NCBI GenBank assembly: GCA_016927635.1
Contig: JAFGMJ010000188.1
Span: 1 to 14,173, forward strand
Length of the DNA: 14,173 bases
Reading direction: 5' to 3'
Origin: Actinomycetota bacterium
Lineage (GTDB): Bacteria > Actinomycetota > Humimicrobiia > Humimicrobiales > Humimicrobiaceae
This document shows, piece by piece, positions 6,869 through 14,173 of the stretch; within the stretch, counting starts at the first letter, position 1; each line of letters begins with the position of its first letter. The position numbers were made by a program, and so were the translations under genes. The notes below the pieces were generated by a model. That model saw only the letters and a list, made by a program, of their open reading frames with translations. It was not told the DNA's origin and made no database searches.

Positions 6869-8194
6869 TCAAACTATTTTTTCAAGATTTGTTATCGAAC
6901 CAGTAATGCATATAATATCACTTCTAGCTGCTATATTTAAAGCATAATTTAAGGAATTGATAATGCTGTCCCTAATGTATACTTCTGAAGGTTTTTTTAT
7001 GTTATGGTTTTTTTCATCTTTGACTATTTTGTAATATTGCTCTTTCAGAGTATCTACAGGCAGGCTTCTTTGGACATTACTGGATGTGAGAATAAGTATA
7101 TCCGGCAGACTTATTATGCTTTCCAGCATCCTTTTATAATCTTTATCTTTTAGCACTGAGAATATGATTATTTTTCTCTTATTGTAAAAATTTTCATTGA
7201 TATTGTTTATAAAATTTTTTATACCCTCAGGATTGTGTGAGGTATCGGCAATCACAACAGGGTCTTTTTTTATTATCTGGAAACGGCCTTTTACCTTCAA
7301 TTTCTTAAGACCTGATTTCAATGCGTCTGATTCAATTCTAAATCCTTTCCAATCCATATAAAGCTCAGATAGCACCAGGGCAAGAGATAGGTTTTGAGGC
7401 TGATAATTGCCGGTAAGCGGAAGGACAATATCTTTATATCTTGAAAAAACTCCGCTAACATCAATTTCCCATCCTTTTAAAAACATCTTTTTTTTATGAT
7501 TTATGCAAAAATCCTTTCCAAAAAGATATAGTTTTGAGCATGTAGATAATACCTGCTCTTTTAATACCTCCAGTACTTTGCTTTCCCTGCTCAGTGTCGC
7601 CACCAGCGCATTTTGTTTTATAACTTTAGATTTTTCCATTGAAATTTCTTTTATGGTTTTTCCAAGAATGTCGGTATGTTCAAGACTTACTGTCGTAAGC
7701 CCCACGACTTTAGAATCAACAGCATTTGTGGCGTCCCACCTGCCGCCAAGTCCCGCTTCAAGAACCATAACGTCAAGATGCTCGTCAACTGCAAGTTTAA
7801 AGGCCATGGCTGCAATTATTTCAAACTGGGTCAGTGGGCCTTCAAGATCCATTGAATTTACTTCTTCGATAACCGGAAAAAGATCTGTAAGCAATTTTGC
7901 AAATCTTGCTTTTTTTATCTGGTTGCCGCAGTACCAGAGCCTTTCAGTATAATCGGTTATATGAGGAGAAATATGATACCCGCTTTTTAATCCCTGGCTA
8001 TGCAGTATATTTGCAGTTATTATTGCTGACGAAGTCTTTCCGTTTGTTCCAACAATATGTATGAAATCAGTTTTTTGTTTTGGGTATCCAAGGATTTCAA
8101 TAACCTTTTTTATTCTCGAAAGCCCGGGCTTGATGCCAAAGACAAGGCATCCGTCAAGATAATCTGTTGCCTGTAAATATGTGAGATTTTTCAT
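6869..8194 (-). CDS. folC: Folylpolyglutamate synthase / dihydrofolate synthase family
   Basis: FolC adds glutamate to folates with ATP, and in many bacteria also makes dihydrofolate from dihydropteroate. The 441 residues contain a Mur-ligase-type ATP-binding core: P-loop GTNGKTSS (49-56), SPHITDYTER (76-85), the EAGLGGRWDATN motif (146-157), EHTDILG (172-178), and a lysine-bearing EKSKVIK (187-193) in place of the usual EKAGIIK. The C-terminal domain has PLTGNYQPQNLSLAL and ADTSHNPEG where DGAHNP is usual. Its ATG (8194) overlaps the valS stop as ATGA, a classic coupled junction, with an AGG about six bases upstream. Whether it is mono- or bifunctional cannot be read from the sequence. No other folate gene lies nearby. 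valS-folC adjacency is common in several bacterial phyla. Confidence 0.95.
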   Translation of the reverse strand: MKNLTYLQATDYLDGCLVFGIKPGLSRIKKVIEILGYPKQKTDFIHIVGTNGKTSSAIITANILHSQGLKSGYHISPHITDYTERLWYCGNQIKKARFAKLLTDLFPVIEEVNSMDLEGPLTQFEIIAAMAFKLAVDEHLDVMVLEAGLGGRWDATNAVDSKVVGLTTVSLEHTDILGKTIKEISMEKSKVIKQNALVATLSRESKVLEVLKEQVLSTCSKLYLFGKDFCINHKKKMFLKGWEIDVSGVFSRYKDIVLPLTGNYQPQNLSLALVLSELYMDWKGFRIESDALKSGLKKLKVKGRFQIIKKDPVVIADTSHNPEGIKNFINNINENFYNKRKIIIFSVLKDKDYKRMLESIISLPDILILTSSNVQRSLPVDTLKEQYYKIVKDEKNHNIKKPSEVYIRDSIINSLNYALNIAARSDIICITGSITNLEKIV

Positions 8195-10932
8195 AGCTTG
8201 CCTATGCTTTTTATAAAATCCAGCTGCTCCTGAAGCACTTTTAATTCATTTACCGACCTTGCAAGTTTTGATTTTTCTTTTTTTATTATTTCAGGAGGAG
8301 CTTTTTCCATAAATTGCGGATTTGAGATTTTACGGGTATATTTCTCTATATCAGCATTGATTTTTAGAATATCTGAGCTTATTCTTTTAATTTCAGAGCC
8401 TGTATCAATTACATCTCGAAGGTATATATAAATCTGGTTTCCATCTCTTACAGATTTTAAATAACCTTCTTTGTCATCGGGCGCAGCGGTAACAAGTGAG
8501 CTGATTTTGGCAAGTTCTTTAATATATTGCAGGTTGTCTTTTATAATTTCTTCAGTATCATTATCTTTTGCAGCAATATATACCTTAACTTTTACAGAAG
8601 GACTGATTTTTAACTCGGATCTGGTTTTTCTTATTTCACTTATTATATCAAATATGCTGCTTAGCCTTTTTTCAGCTTCATTATCAATACTGATGGAGAA
8701 ATTTTTATCAGTTTCTGCAAACTCTGCAACCATTATGCTTTCCCCTTCATGCGGTATACACTGCCATATTTTTTCAGTCATAAAAGGCATAAACGGGTGA
8801 AGCAGCCTCAAATATTTTTCAAGAACATACCATAAAATAAAAACTGCAGTATATTTTTCTTTTTCTGCATCAGGACCCATACCGTTTTGTTCATTTTCTT
8901 TACTGTAAATCCTGACTTTTACTGACTCTATATACCAGTCACAAAAATCATTCCAGAAAAAATTTACAAGCGTGCGGCATGCAAGCGATATGCTGTATCT
9001 CTCAATATAGCGCTGGACGGATTTTGACGTTTTGATCAGCCTGGATATTATCCATCTGTCCCACAATCCCAGATCCTTATCTGCAGGAGGCGCTGGTTTA
9101 GTATTTTCAGCGATTGTTTTCAGCTCTATCATTTTTTGATTAGCTTTAATTGCTGAAACTGCAAATTTTGATGCGTTCCATATTTTATTTGCAAAATTCC
9201 TGCTTCCTTCTATCTTTTCATTGCCAAGCAAAAGATTCTTGCCTGGCGTTGTCAAAGAAGCAAGAGTAAACCTTAATATATCTGTTCCGCTTTTATCGAT
9301 GATTGAAAGCGGATCTATTACATTGCCCTTTGATTTTGACATTTTCTGCCCGTAAATATCATTTACGAGAGGATTAATAAATACCTCTTTAAAAGGTATT
9401 TCCTTCATAAAATAAAGGCTCATCATTATCATCCTTGCTACCCAGAAAAATATAATATCGTGGGCTGTAACGAGTACGCTTGTCGGAAAGAAGTATTTAA
9501 GCTCTGCAGTTTCTTTGGGCCATCCCATGGATGCGAAAGGCCAAAGACATGATGAAAACCAGGTATCAAGCACATCACTGTCCTGCCTTAAACTTGAACT
9601 GCCGCAGCCGCATTTTAGTGGTGCAGTTTCAGAAACAATCATTCTGCTGCAGTCATTACAGTACCATACGGGTATTCTGTGGCCCCACCAGAGCTGCCTT
9701 GATATGCACCAGTCACGAATATTTTCCATCCAGTTAAAATAAAGCTTTTCCCATTTTTTTGGTATAAATTTTATTTTACCGTCCTTAACAGCCTTAACAG
9801 CAGGCTCTGCAAGCTTTTTCATTGATACAAACCACTGGTTTGAGACCCTTGGTTCTATAACTGTGTCGCATCTGGAGCATGTTCCAAGCGAAGATACATG
9901 CTCCCTTATATTTGCCAGAAGACCCAGCTCTTTTAAATCTTTTATGATTTCTGCCCTTGCCTTGTATCTGTCAAGGCCTTTATAGGCACCGGCATTATCA
10001 TTCATTGTCCCTTTATCTGTCATGACATCTATTTTCTCAAGATTATGCCTTGAGGCCAGCTCAAAATCATTCGGGTCATGAGACGGCGTGATTTTTAAGG
10101 CGCCGGTTCCGAATTTCATATCAACATAATTATCTGCAATTACCGGTATTGCTCTATCCATAAGGGGTAACATGACCATGCGCCCTACAAATTTGCTGTA
10201 GCGGCTATCAGCAGGATTAACTGCAACTGCGGCATCTCCAAGCATTGTCTCGGGGCGGGTAGTCGATACTGTTATAAATTCATCTTTTGAAGCTTTATTT
10301 GTTTTCTCATCTATGAGGGGGTATTTTATATCCCAGAGATTTCCTTTTTTTTCTTTATGCTCAACTTCAATATCAGAAATGGCAGTGAGGCACCTTGGGC
10401 ACCAGTTTACCATATAATTGCCGCGGTATATAAGCCCGCTGTTATAAAGTGTCACAAACTCATGATTGACTGCCTTTACATACTCATCATCAAAGGTAAA
10501 CCGAAGCCTTTCCCAATCACATGAACATCCAAGGGACTTAAGCTGTGAAATTATCCGTGAGCCATACTGCTCCTTCCATTCCCAGACTTTTTCAATGAAT
10601 TTTTCCCTTCCCAGTTCAAATCTTGTGATACCATTTTTGTTGAGTTCTTTTTCAACGACATTCTGGGTTGCTATGCCTGCATGATCTGTTCCGGGTATCC
10701 AGCATGCGCTGTAGCCTTTCATCCTGGCATATCTTATCAGAATGTCCTGCAGTGTATTATTCAGTGCGTGCCCTATATGAAGATATCCGGTGACGTTAGG
10801 AGGAGGTATTACAATACTGAAAGGTTTTTTGGAATCTGAGATATCTGCATGAAATAAGTCCTTTTCAAGCCACCACTTATAAATATCGCTTTCAAATTCA
10901 GAAGGTGTATACTTATTTTCAAGTTTTTCCAT
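8191..10932 (-). CDS. valS: Valyl-tRNA synthetase
   Basis: This class I synthetase charges tRNA-Val and edits mischarged threonine. The 913 residues contain PPPNVTGYLHIGH (43-55, HIGH motif), the CP1 editing domain with STTRPETMLGD and THDPND-like SHDPNDFE, and the KMSKS motif at 530-534 within GQKMSKSKGN. The anticodon-binding domain follows, then a C-terminal coiled-coil arm (roughly the last 70 residues) typical of ValRS. Cysteine pairs (CPRC, CSRC, CNDC, CGCG) in the insertion regions suggest bound zinc. Length is normal for bacterial ValRS. The ATG at 10932 follows the clpX stop by only 12 bases, with GGGAT as a modest ribosome site. That leaves no room for a T-box leader. The 3' end overlaps folC by 4 bases. 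Confidence 0.97.
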   Translation of the reverse strand: MEKLENKYTPSEFESDIYKWWLEKDLFHADISDSKKPFSIVIPPPNVTGYLHIGHALNNTLQDILIRYARMKGYSACWIPGTDHAGIATQNVVEKELNKNGITRFELGREKFIEKVWEWKEQYGSRIISQLKSLGCSCDWERLRFTFDDEYVKAVNHEFVTLYNSGLIYRGNYMVNWCPRCLTAISDIEVEHKEKKGNLWDIKYPLIDEKTNKASKDEFITVSTTRPETMLGDAAVAVNPADSRYSKFVGRMVMLPLMDRAIPVIADNYVDMKFGTGALKITPSHDPNDFELASRHNLEKIDVMTDKGTMNDNAGAYKGLDRYKARAEIIKDLKELGLLANIREHVSSLGTCSRCDTVIEPRVSNQWFVSMKKLAEPAVKAVKDGKIKFIPKKWEKLYFNWMENIRDWCISRQLWWGHRIPVWYCNDCSRMIVSETAPLKCGCGSSSLRQDSDVLDTWFSSCLWPFASMGWPKETAELKYFFPTSVLVTAHDIIFFWVARMIMMSLYFMKEIPFKEVFINPLVNDIYGQKMSKSKGNVIDPLSIIDKSGTDILRFTLASLTTPGKNLLLGNEKIEGSRNFANKIWNASKFAVSAIKANQKMIELKTIAENTKPAPPADKDLGLWDRWIISRLIKTSKSVQRYIERYSISLACRTLVNFFWNDFCDWYIESVKVRIYSKENEQNGMGPDAEKEKYTAVFILWYVLEKYLRLLHPFMPFMTEKIWQCIPHEGESIMVAEFAETDKNFSISIDNEAEKRLSSIFDIISEIRKTRSELKISPSVKVKVYIAAKDNDTEEIIKDNLQYIKELAKISSLVTAAPDDKEGYLKSVRDGNQIYIYLRDVIDTGSEIKRISSDILKINADIEKYTRKISNPQFMEKAPPEIIKKEKSKLARSVNELKVLQEQLDFIKSIGKL

Positions 10933-10944
10933 TATTATCCCGGC

Positions 10945-12225
10945 CTAAGCAAGTTTTTCCTGGTCCTGCACTGTATCAATATTTTCGGAATCAGTTATAA
11001 GAAGGGGATTTATCCTGTTTTCAACAACATCTTTGGTTATTACACACTTCTTAACATCTTTTCTCATTGGTATATCATACATTACCTCAAGCATTATATC
11101 TTCCATTATTGAACGAAGACCCCTTGCGCCTGTGCCCCGCTTAATAGCCATATCTGAAAGAGCTTTGAGGGCATCCTGTTTAAATACAAGCTCTACCCCA
11201 TCCATAATAAATATCTTTTTATATTGCCTGACAAGAGAATTCTTTGGTTCAGTAAGTATGCGCATAAGGTCATCTTCACTTAAGCTGGCCAGGGTAGTAA
11301 TAACCGGCAGCCTGCCGATAAATTCCGGTATCATGCCATATTTTAAAAGATCTTCAGGAAGCACCTGCGAAAGCAGGTTATCTATTTTTTCGCTTCTTTT
11401 CTGGATTTTTTCAGTAATAAAGCCAACTGTATTTTTGTTAAGTCTCTTTTCAATTATTTTTTCAAGGCCTGCAAATGTCCCGCCGCAAATAAAAAGTATA
11501 TTTGATGTATTTATCTGGATAAAATCCTGGTGCGGATGTTTTCTTCCGCCATGCGGAGGCACATTGGCTTCTGTACCTTCAAGTATTTTTAAAAGTGCCT
11601 GCTGAACCCCTTCTCCTGAAACATCACGGGTTATGGAAGGGTTTTCAGATTTCCTGCTTATTTTATCAACTTCATCTAGATATATAATACCTGTTTCAGC
11701 TTTTTTTATATCAAAGTCAGCATTCTGTATAAGCTTTAACAGTATATTTTCAACGTCCTCACCTACATAACCTGCTTCAGTAAGGGCTGTCGAATCCGCT
11801 ATTGCAAAAGGCACATTTAAAATCTTTGCAAGAGTCTGGGCAAGCAAAGTTTTTCCGCATCCAGTCGGACCAATAAGTAATATATTGCTTTTTTGTATTT
11901 CAACATCATCTTTTGTGCTGTTATAGCCGTACCTTACTCTTTTGTAATGATTATACACTGCAACTGAAAGGACCTTTTTAGCTTTATCCTGGCCAACCAC
12001 ATAATCATTCAGTATTGAAAAAATCTCGTGGGGTTTTGGAAGGTCTTTAAATTCGACCTCTTTTTCATCCTTCAGTTCTTCTTCTATTATCTCATTACAA
12101 AGATCAATACACTCATCACATATATAGACCCCAGGGCCTGCAACGAGTTTGCGTACCTGGTTTTGTGACTTATTGCAGAATGAACACTTCAAGAAATCAT
12201 TCTTTTTTTTATCTTCCTGAGACAA
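10945..12225 (-). CDS. clpX: ClpX, ATP-dependent unfoldase of the ClpXP protease
   Basis: ClpX is a hexameric AAA+ unfoldase that threads tagged proteins into ClpP. The 426 residues match the family. The N-terminal zinc-binding domain has Cys14, Cys17, Cys36 and Cys39. Walker A is GPTGCGKT (119-126), the pore loop GYVG (152-155), Walker B IIYLDE (180-185), the RKH loop is at 228-230, and sensor 2 is GARGLRS (366-372). The ClpP-docking loop reads TVGF (266-269) where IGF is the best-known form. The first codon is TTG at 12225; GAGAGGG lies about eight bases upstream, and the nearby ATG is out of frame. It follows clpP by 54 bases, so the two partners are probably made together. A weak internal promoter candidate lies in that gap. 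Confidence 0.97.
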   Translation of the reverse strand: MSQEDKKKNDFLKCSFCNKSQNQVRKLVAGPGVYICDECIDLCNEIIEEELKDEKEVEFKDLPKPHEIFSILNDYVVGQDKAKKVLSVAVYNHYKRVRYGYNSTKDDVEIQKSNILLIGPTGCGKTLLAQTLAKILNVPFAIADSTALTEAGYVGEDVENILLKLIQNADFDIKKAETGIIYLDEVDKISRKSENPSITRDVSGEGVQQALLKILEGTEANVPPHGGRKHPHQDFIQINTSNILFICGGTFAGLEKIIEKRLNKNTVGFITEKIQKRSEKIDNLLSQVLPEDLLKYGMIPEFIGRLPVITTLASLSEDDLMRILTEPKNSLVRQYKKIFIMDGVELVFKQDALKALSDMAIKRGTGARGLRSIMEDIMLEVMYDIPMRKDVKKCVITKDVVENRINPLLITDSENIDTVQDQEKLA

Positions 12226-12246
12226 AATATCATCCCTCTCTAAAAA

Positions 12247-12274
12247 AATATACTATGCTCTATTCATACAGCAA
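12247..12274 (-). promoter_or_regulatory. Weak candidate promoter between clpP and clpX
   Basis: On the minus strand TTGCTG (12274-12269) and TATATT (12252-12247) are separated by 16 bases. The -10 element matches 5 of 6 consensus positions, the -35 only 3 of 6. Transcription would begin very close to the clpX ribosome site, giving a leader of roughly 15 bases. The AT-rich background makes chance likely. Confidence 0.22.
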
Positions 12275-12279
12275 AATAT

Positions 12280-12879
12280 TTATTTTTTCTCTATGACTTC
12301 ATCAATAATCCCGTAATCTTTTGCCTGTCCGGCATTTAATATGAAGTCTCTTTCTGTGTCTTTTTCAATTTTTTTTATTGGCTGCCCAGTATGCCTGGCA
12401 ATTATTTCATTTAATATTTTGCGCATTCTTACCATTTCTTTTGTCTGTATTTCAACATCAATGGAAGTACCCTGAACACCGCCTGACGGCTGATGAAGCA
12501 AGACTCTTGAATGAGGCAGGGAATATCTCTTGCCTTTTTCTCCAGCAAGCAAAAGAACTGCTGCAGCGCTGGCCGCCTGCCCTATGCATATTGAAGATAC
12601 AGGCGATTTTATGAACTGCATTGTGTCATAAATTGCAAGAGCGGCTGTTACTACTCCACCAGGGCTGTTTATGTATAACTGAATGTCCTTTTCAGGGTCA
12701 TCCGCATCAAGATGAAGCATCTGTGCCATCACAACATTTGCCATATTGTCATCAATTTCTGAACCAAGAAATATTATCCTCTCCTGGAGCAGCCTTGAAT
12801 ATATGTCAAAGGAGCGTTCCCCCCTGTTTGTCTGTTCTATTACCATAGGTATTAAATAATCATTTACCACTTTCATCAT
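12280..12879 (-). CDS. clpP: ClpP, proteolytic subunit of the Clp protease
   Basis: ClpP is a serine protease that forms a two-ring chamber fed by ClpX or other Clp ATPases. The 199 residues are of standard length. The catalytic triad is complete: Ser104 in GQAASAA (100-106), His129 in LLHQPSGG (127-134) and Asp178 in DTERDF (174-179). The glycine-rich oxyanion and substrate strand NSPGG (71-75) is present. The start is one of two adjacent ATGs (12879 or 12876). The first gives an ATGA overlap with the tig stop and has a weak GAAG upstream. The N-terminal [20 protein letters not shown] is typical, and a short propeptide may be removed. Only one clpP lies here, unlike the tandem pair known from Streptomyces, so a homomeric enzyme is likely unless a second copy lies elsewhere. 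Confidence 0.97.
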   Translation of the reverse strand: MMKVVNDYLIPMVIEQTNRGERSFDIYSRLLQERIIFLGSEIDDNMANVVMAQMLHLDADDPEKDIQLYINSPGGVVTAALAIYDTMQFIKSPVSSICIGQAASAAAVLLLAGEKGKRYSLPHSRVLLHQPSGGVQGTSIDVEIQTKEMVRMRKILNEIIARHTGQPIKKIEKDTERDFILNAGQAKDYGIIDEVIEKK

Positions 12880-14173
12880 TTTTTATCTTCACTTTCTTTA
12901 ATATTATCAGATCCTGGAACCCAGAGTTTTTTTTCAGATGACTGTTCCTGCTGTTTTTGGGAAGAGCCTGAAGGTGTCCATAGCTTTCTTTTCGCAGATT
13001 TATCCTTTTTTGACTGATCCTCTTCCCTGATTCTTGCATTTTTTATGAGAAAGTCAAAAAGGTTTCTTCTTCTTAAGCCACTTTTAAAATCTTTTTTGCC
13101 TTCTTCACTTTCAAGATATTCTTTTAATTTATTCTTCTCTTCATCTTTAGTATATACCGATAGGACTTTTTCAGACTCTTCAGCAATCTGTTTATCAGTA
13201 GGTTCAATATTTGCAGCTTCTGCCTTCTCAAGGGATATGAGAATGAGGTATTCCCTTATTTCCCTGATGGCAGATTGCCTGACATTTTCATTGAACTGTT
13301 CTTCAGAAAGGCCGAAAGATTTCAGGTATTCCGGCATAGTTGTCTTATGTTTTGTAAGTTCCTTCTGAAGGTCCTCATTGTAGCGGCTTATCCTGTTTTC
13401 TATCATCTGTTCAGGCACATCAAATTTTGCATTTTTAACAAGACTATCCATTATGTCTGATATTATCCTGTCTCTTCTTGCCTTTTTTTTCTGTTCAGCA
13501 ATCCTTTCAGAAAGGAATTTCCTGAATTCTTCCAGGCTGCTGTACTCGCCAAAATTGGCAAGGAATTCTTCATTTAAATCCGGTAGGCTTTTTTTCTTTA
13601 TTTCTTTTAAATCAATAGAAAAATCTGCCTTTTTACCTGCAATATCCCTGCTTGCAATATTATCAGGCAAAGTAAGGGTTACGTCTTTATGCTCACCTTT
13701 TTTCATGCCAATAATTTCTGATTCAAATTCAGAAAATAAAGTCTTTGACCCTATCTCAAGAGTGTAGTCCTGTGCGCTATTTCCATCAAAATCACTGCCG
13801 TCTATTTTTCCTTCAAAATCAATAATCACAAAATCACCCTCAACAGCTGCATGTTCTTTTTCAAGAGGTTCAAGAGTAGCATAGTTATCCTGCAGTTTTT
13901 TTATCTGTTCTTCCAGTTCTTCTTCATATACATTCTCAGATATGCCTGTAACTTCAATACCTTTGTACTTAGGAAGCTCAATTTCAGGCTCGACTTCCAC
14001 AGTAATTTCAAAATCAAGTGATTTATCCTTACCGATGCTGTTTATTTTTATTTTCGGGTAATCTATCGGTTTTATCTCAGAATCATCGACTATCTTCGGA
14101 TAAAGTTCAGAAATTGCTATACTTGCAGCTTCATTTAAAACATAATCTTCCCCGAAGTTTACATCTATTATAT
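12876..14173 (-). CDS. tig: Trigger factor, ribosome-associated chaperone (5' end cut by window edge)
   Basis: Trigger factor binds the ribosome exit tunnel and assists folding of new chains. The reading frame stays open to the right edge, giving 431 visible residues. The GTG at 14000 is internal, because conserved sequence ([20 protein letters not shown] and onward) precedes it. The ribosome-docking signature and probably about 50 residues are off the window. Next comes the FKBP-like domain ([20 protein letters not shown], then [15 protein letters not shown]), followed by the long helical SurA-like chaperone region. The last 55 or so residues form a polar, probably disordered tail with two related motifs, KLWTPSGS and KLWVPGS. 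The stop overlaps the clpP start. Placement directly before clpP-clpX is the common tig-clp arrangement. Confidence 0.95.
   Translation of the reverse strand, partial: IIDVNFGEDYVLNEAASIAISELYPKIVDDSEIKPIDYPKIKINSIGKDKSLDFEITVEVEPEIELPKYKGIEVTGISENVYEEELEEQIKKLQDNYATLEPLEKEHAAVEGDFVIIDFEGKIDGSDFDGNSAQDYTLEIGSKTLFSEFESEIIGMKKGEHKDVTLTLPDNIASRDIAGKKADFSIDLKEIKKKSLPDLNEEFLANFGEYSSLEEFRKFLSERIAEQKKKARRDRIISDIMDSLVKNAKFDVPEQMIENRISRYNEDLQKELTKHKTTMPEYLKSFGLSEEQFNENVRQSAIREIREYLILISLEKAEAANIEPTDKQIAEESEKVLSVYTKDEEKNKLKEYLESEEGKKDFKSGLRRRNLFDFLIKNARIREEDQSKKDKSAKRKLWTPSGSSQKQQEQSSEKKLWVPGSDNIKESEDKK

Noticed and set aside
7503..7952. 149-codon open frame on the plus strand
   Set aside because: Antisense to folC motifs; no independent support.
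11033..11605. 190-codon open frame on the plus strand
   Set aside because: Lies wholly antisense to conserved clpX, begins at TTG and has no recognisable protein features; a shadow frame.
12876..14000. Trigger factor starting at GTG 14000
   Set aside because: Conserved trigger factor sequence continues in frame upstream to the window edge, so this GTG is internal.
1..14173. CRISPR array, mobile element, tRNA or rRNA genes
   Set aside because: Reading both strands shows no regularly spaced repeats, transposase motifs or RNA gene signatures; nearly all bases are in conserved genes.

Overview
The window is a dense, single-strand block of housekeeping genes. All 13 genes read right to left on the minus strand, gaps never exceed about 105 bases, and several neighbours overlap. 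The DNA is AT-rich, with many ATA and AGA/AGG codons and long A/T runs. I see no RNA genes, insertion sequences, phage genes, CRISPR arrays or defence genes.

Layout in the direction of transcription (right to left): trigger factor tig (5' end off the right edge), clpP, clpX, valS, folC, a membrane-anchored double zinc-ribbon protein, a DUF4321-like small membrane protein, maf, then mreB, mreC, mreD, mrdA (PBP2) and rodA (3' end off the left edge). The right half covers nascent-chain folding and ATP-dependent proteolysis (tig-clpP-clpX), valine tRNA charging (valS) and folate polyglutamylation (folC). The left half is the elongasome: MreB filaments, the MreC/MreD membrane scaffold, the PBP2 transpeptidase and the RodA glycosyltransferase, which together build the side wall of a rod-shaped cell. 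A weak candidate promoter in the 105-base gap before mreB may separate the two halves. A second weak candidate lies before clpX.

Organism: a rod-shaped or elongating bacterium with a peptidoglycan wall. The order tig-clpP-clpX-valS-folC followed by mreB-mreC-mreD-PBP2-rodA resembles the arrangement I recall from Streptomyces. A DUF4321-type protein beside maf, upstream of mreB, resembles what I recall from Clostridia. The low GC argues against typical Actinomycetota, and the lack of space for a T-box leader before valS differs from many Bacillota. A deep-branching low-GC Actinomycetota or a clostridial-type lineage both fit; the sequence alone does not decide.

No clearly new system is present. 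The points most worth a second look are the two small uncharacterised membrane proteins between folC and maf, a duplicated tryptophan motif in the trigger factor tail, a palindrome at the mreC start, and a divergent Maf.
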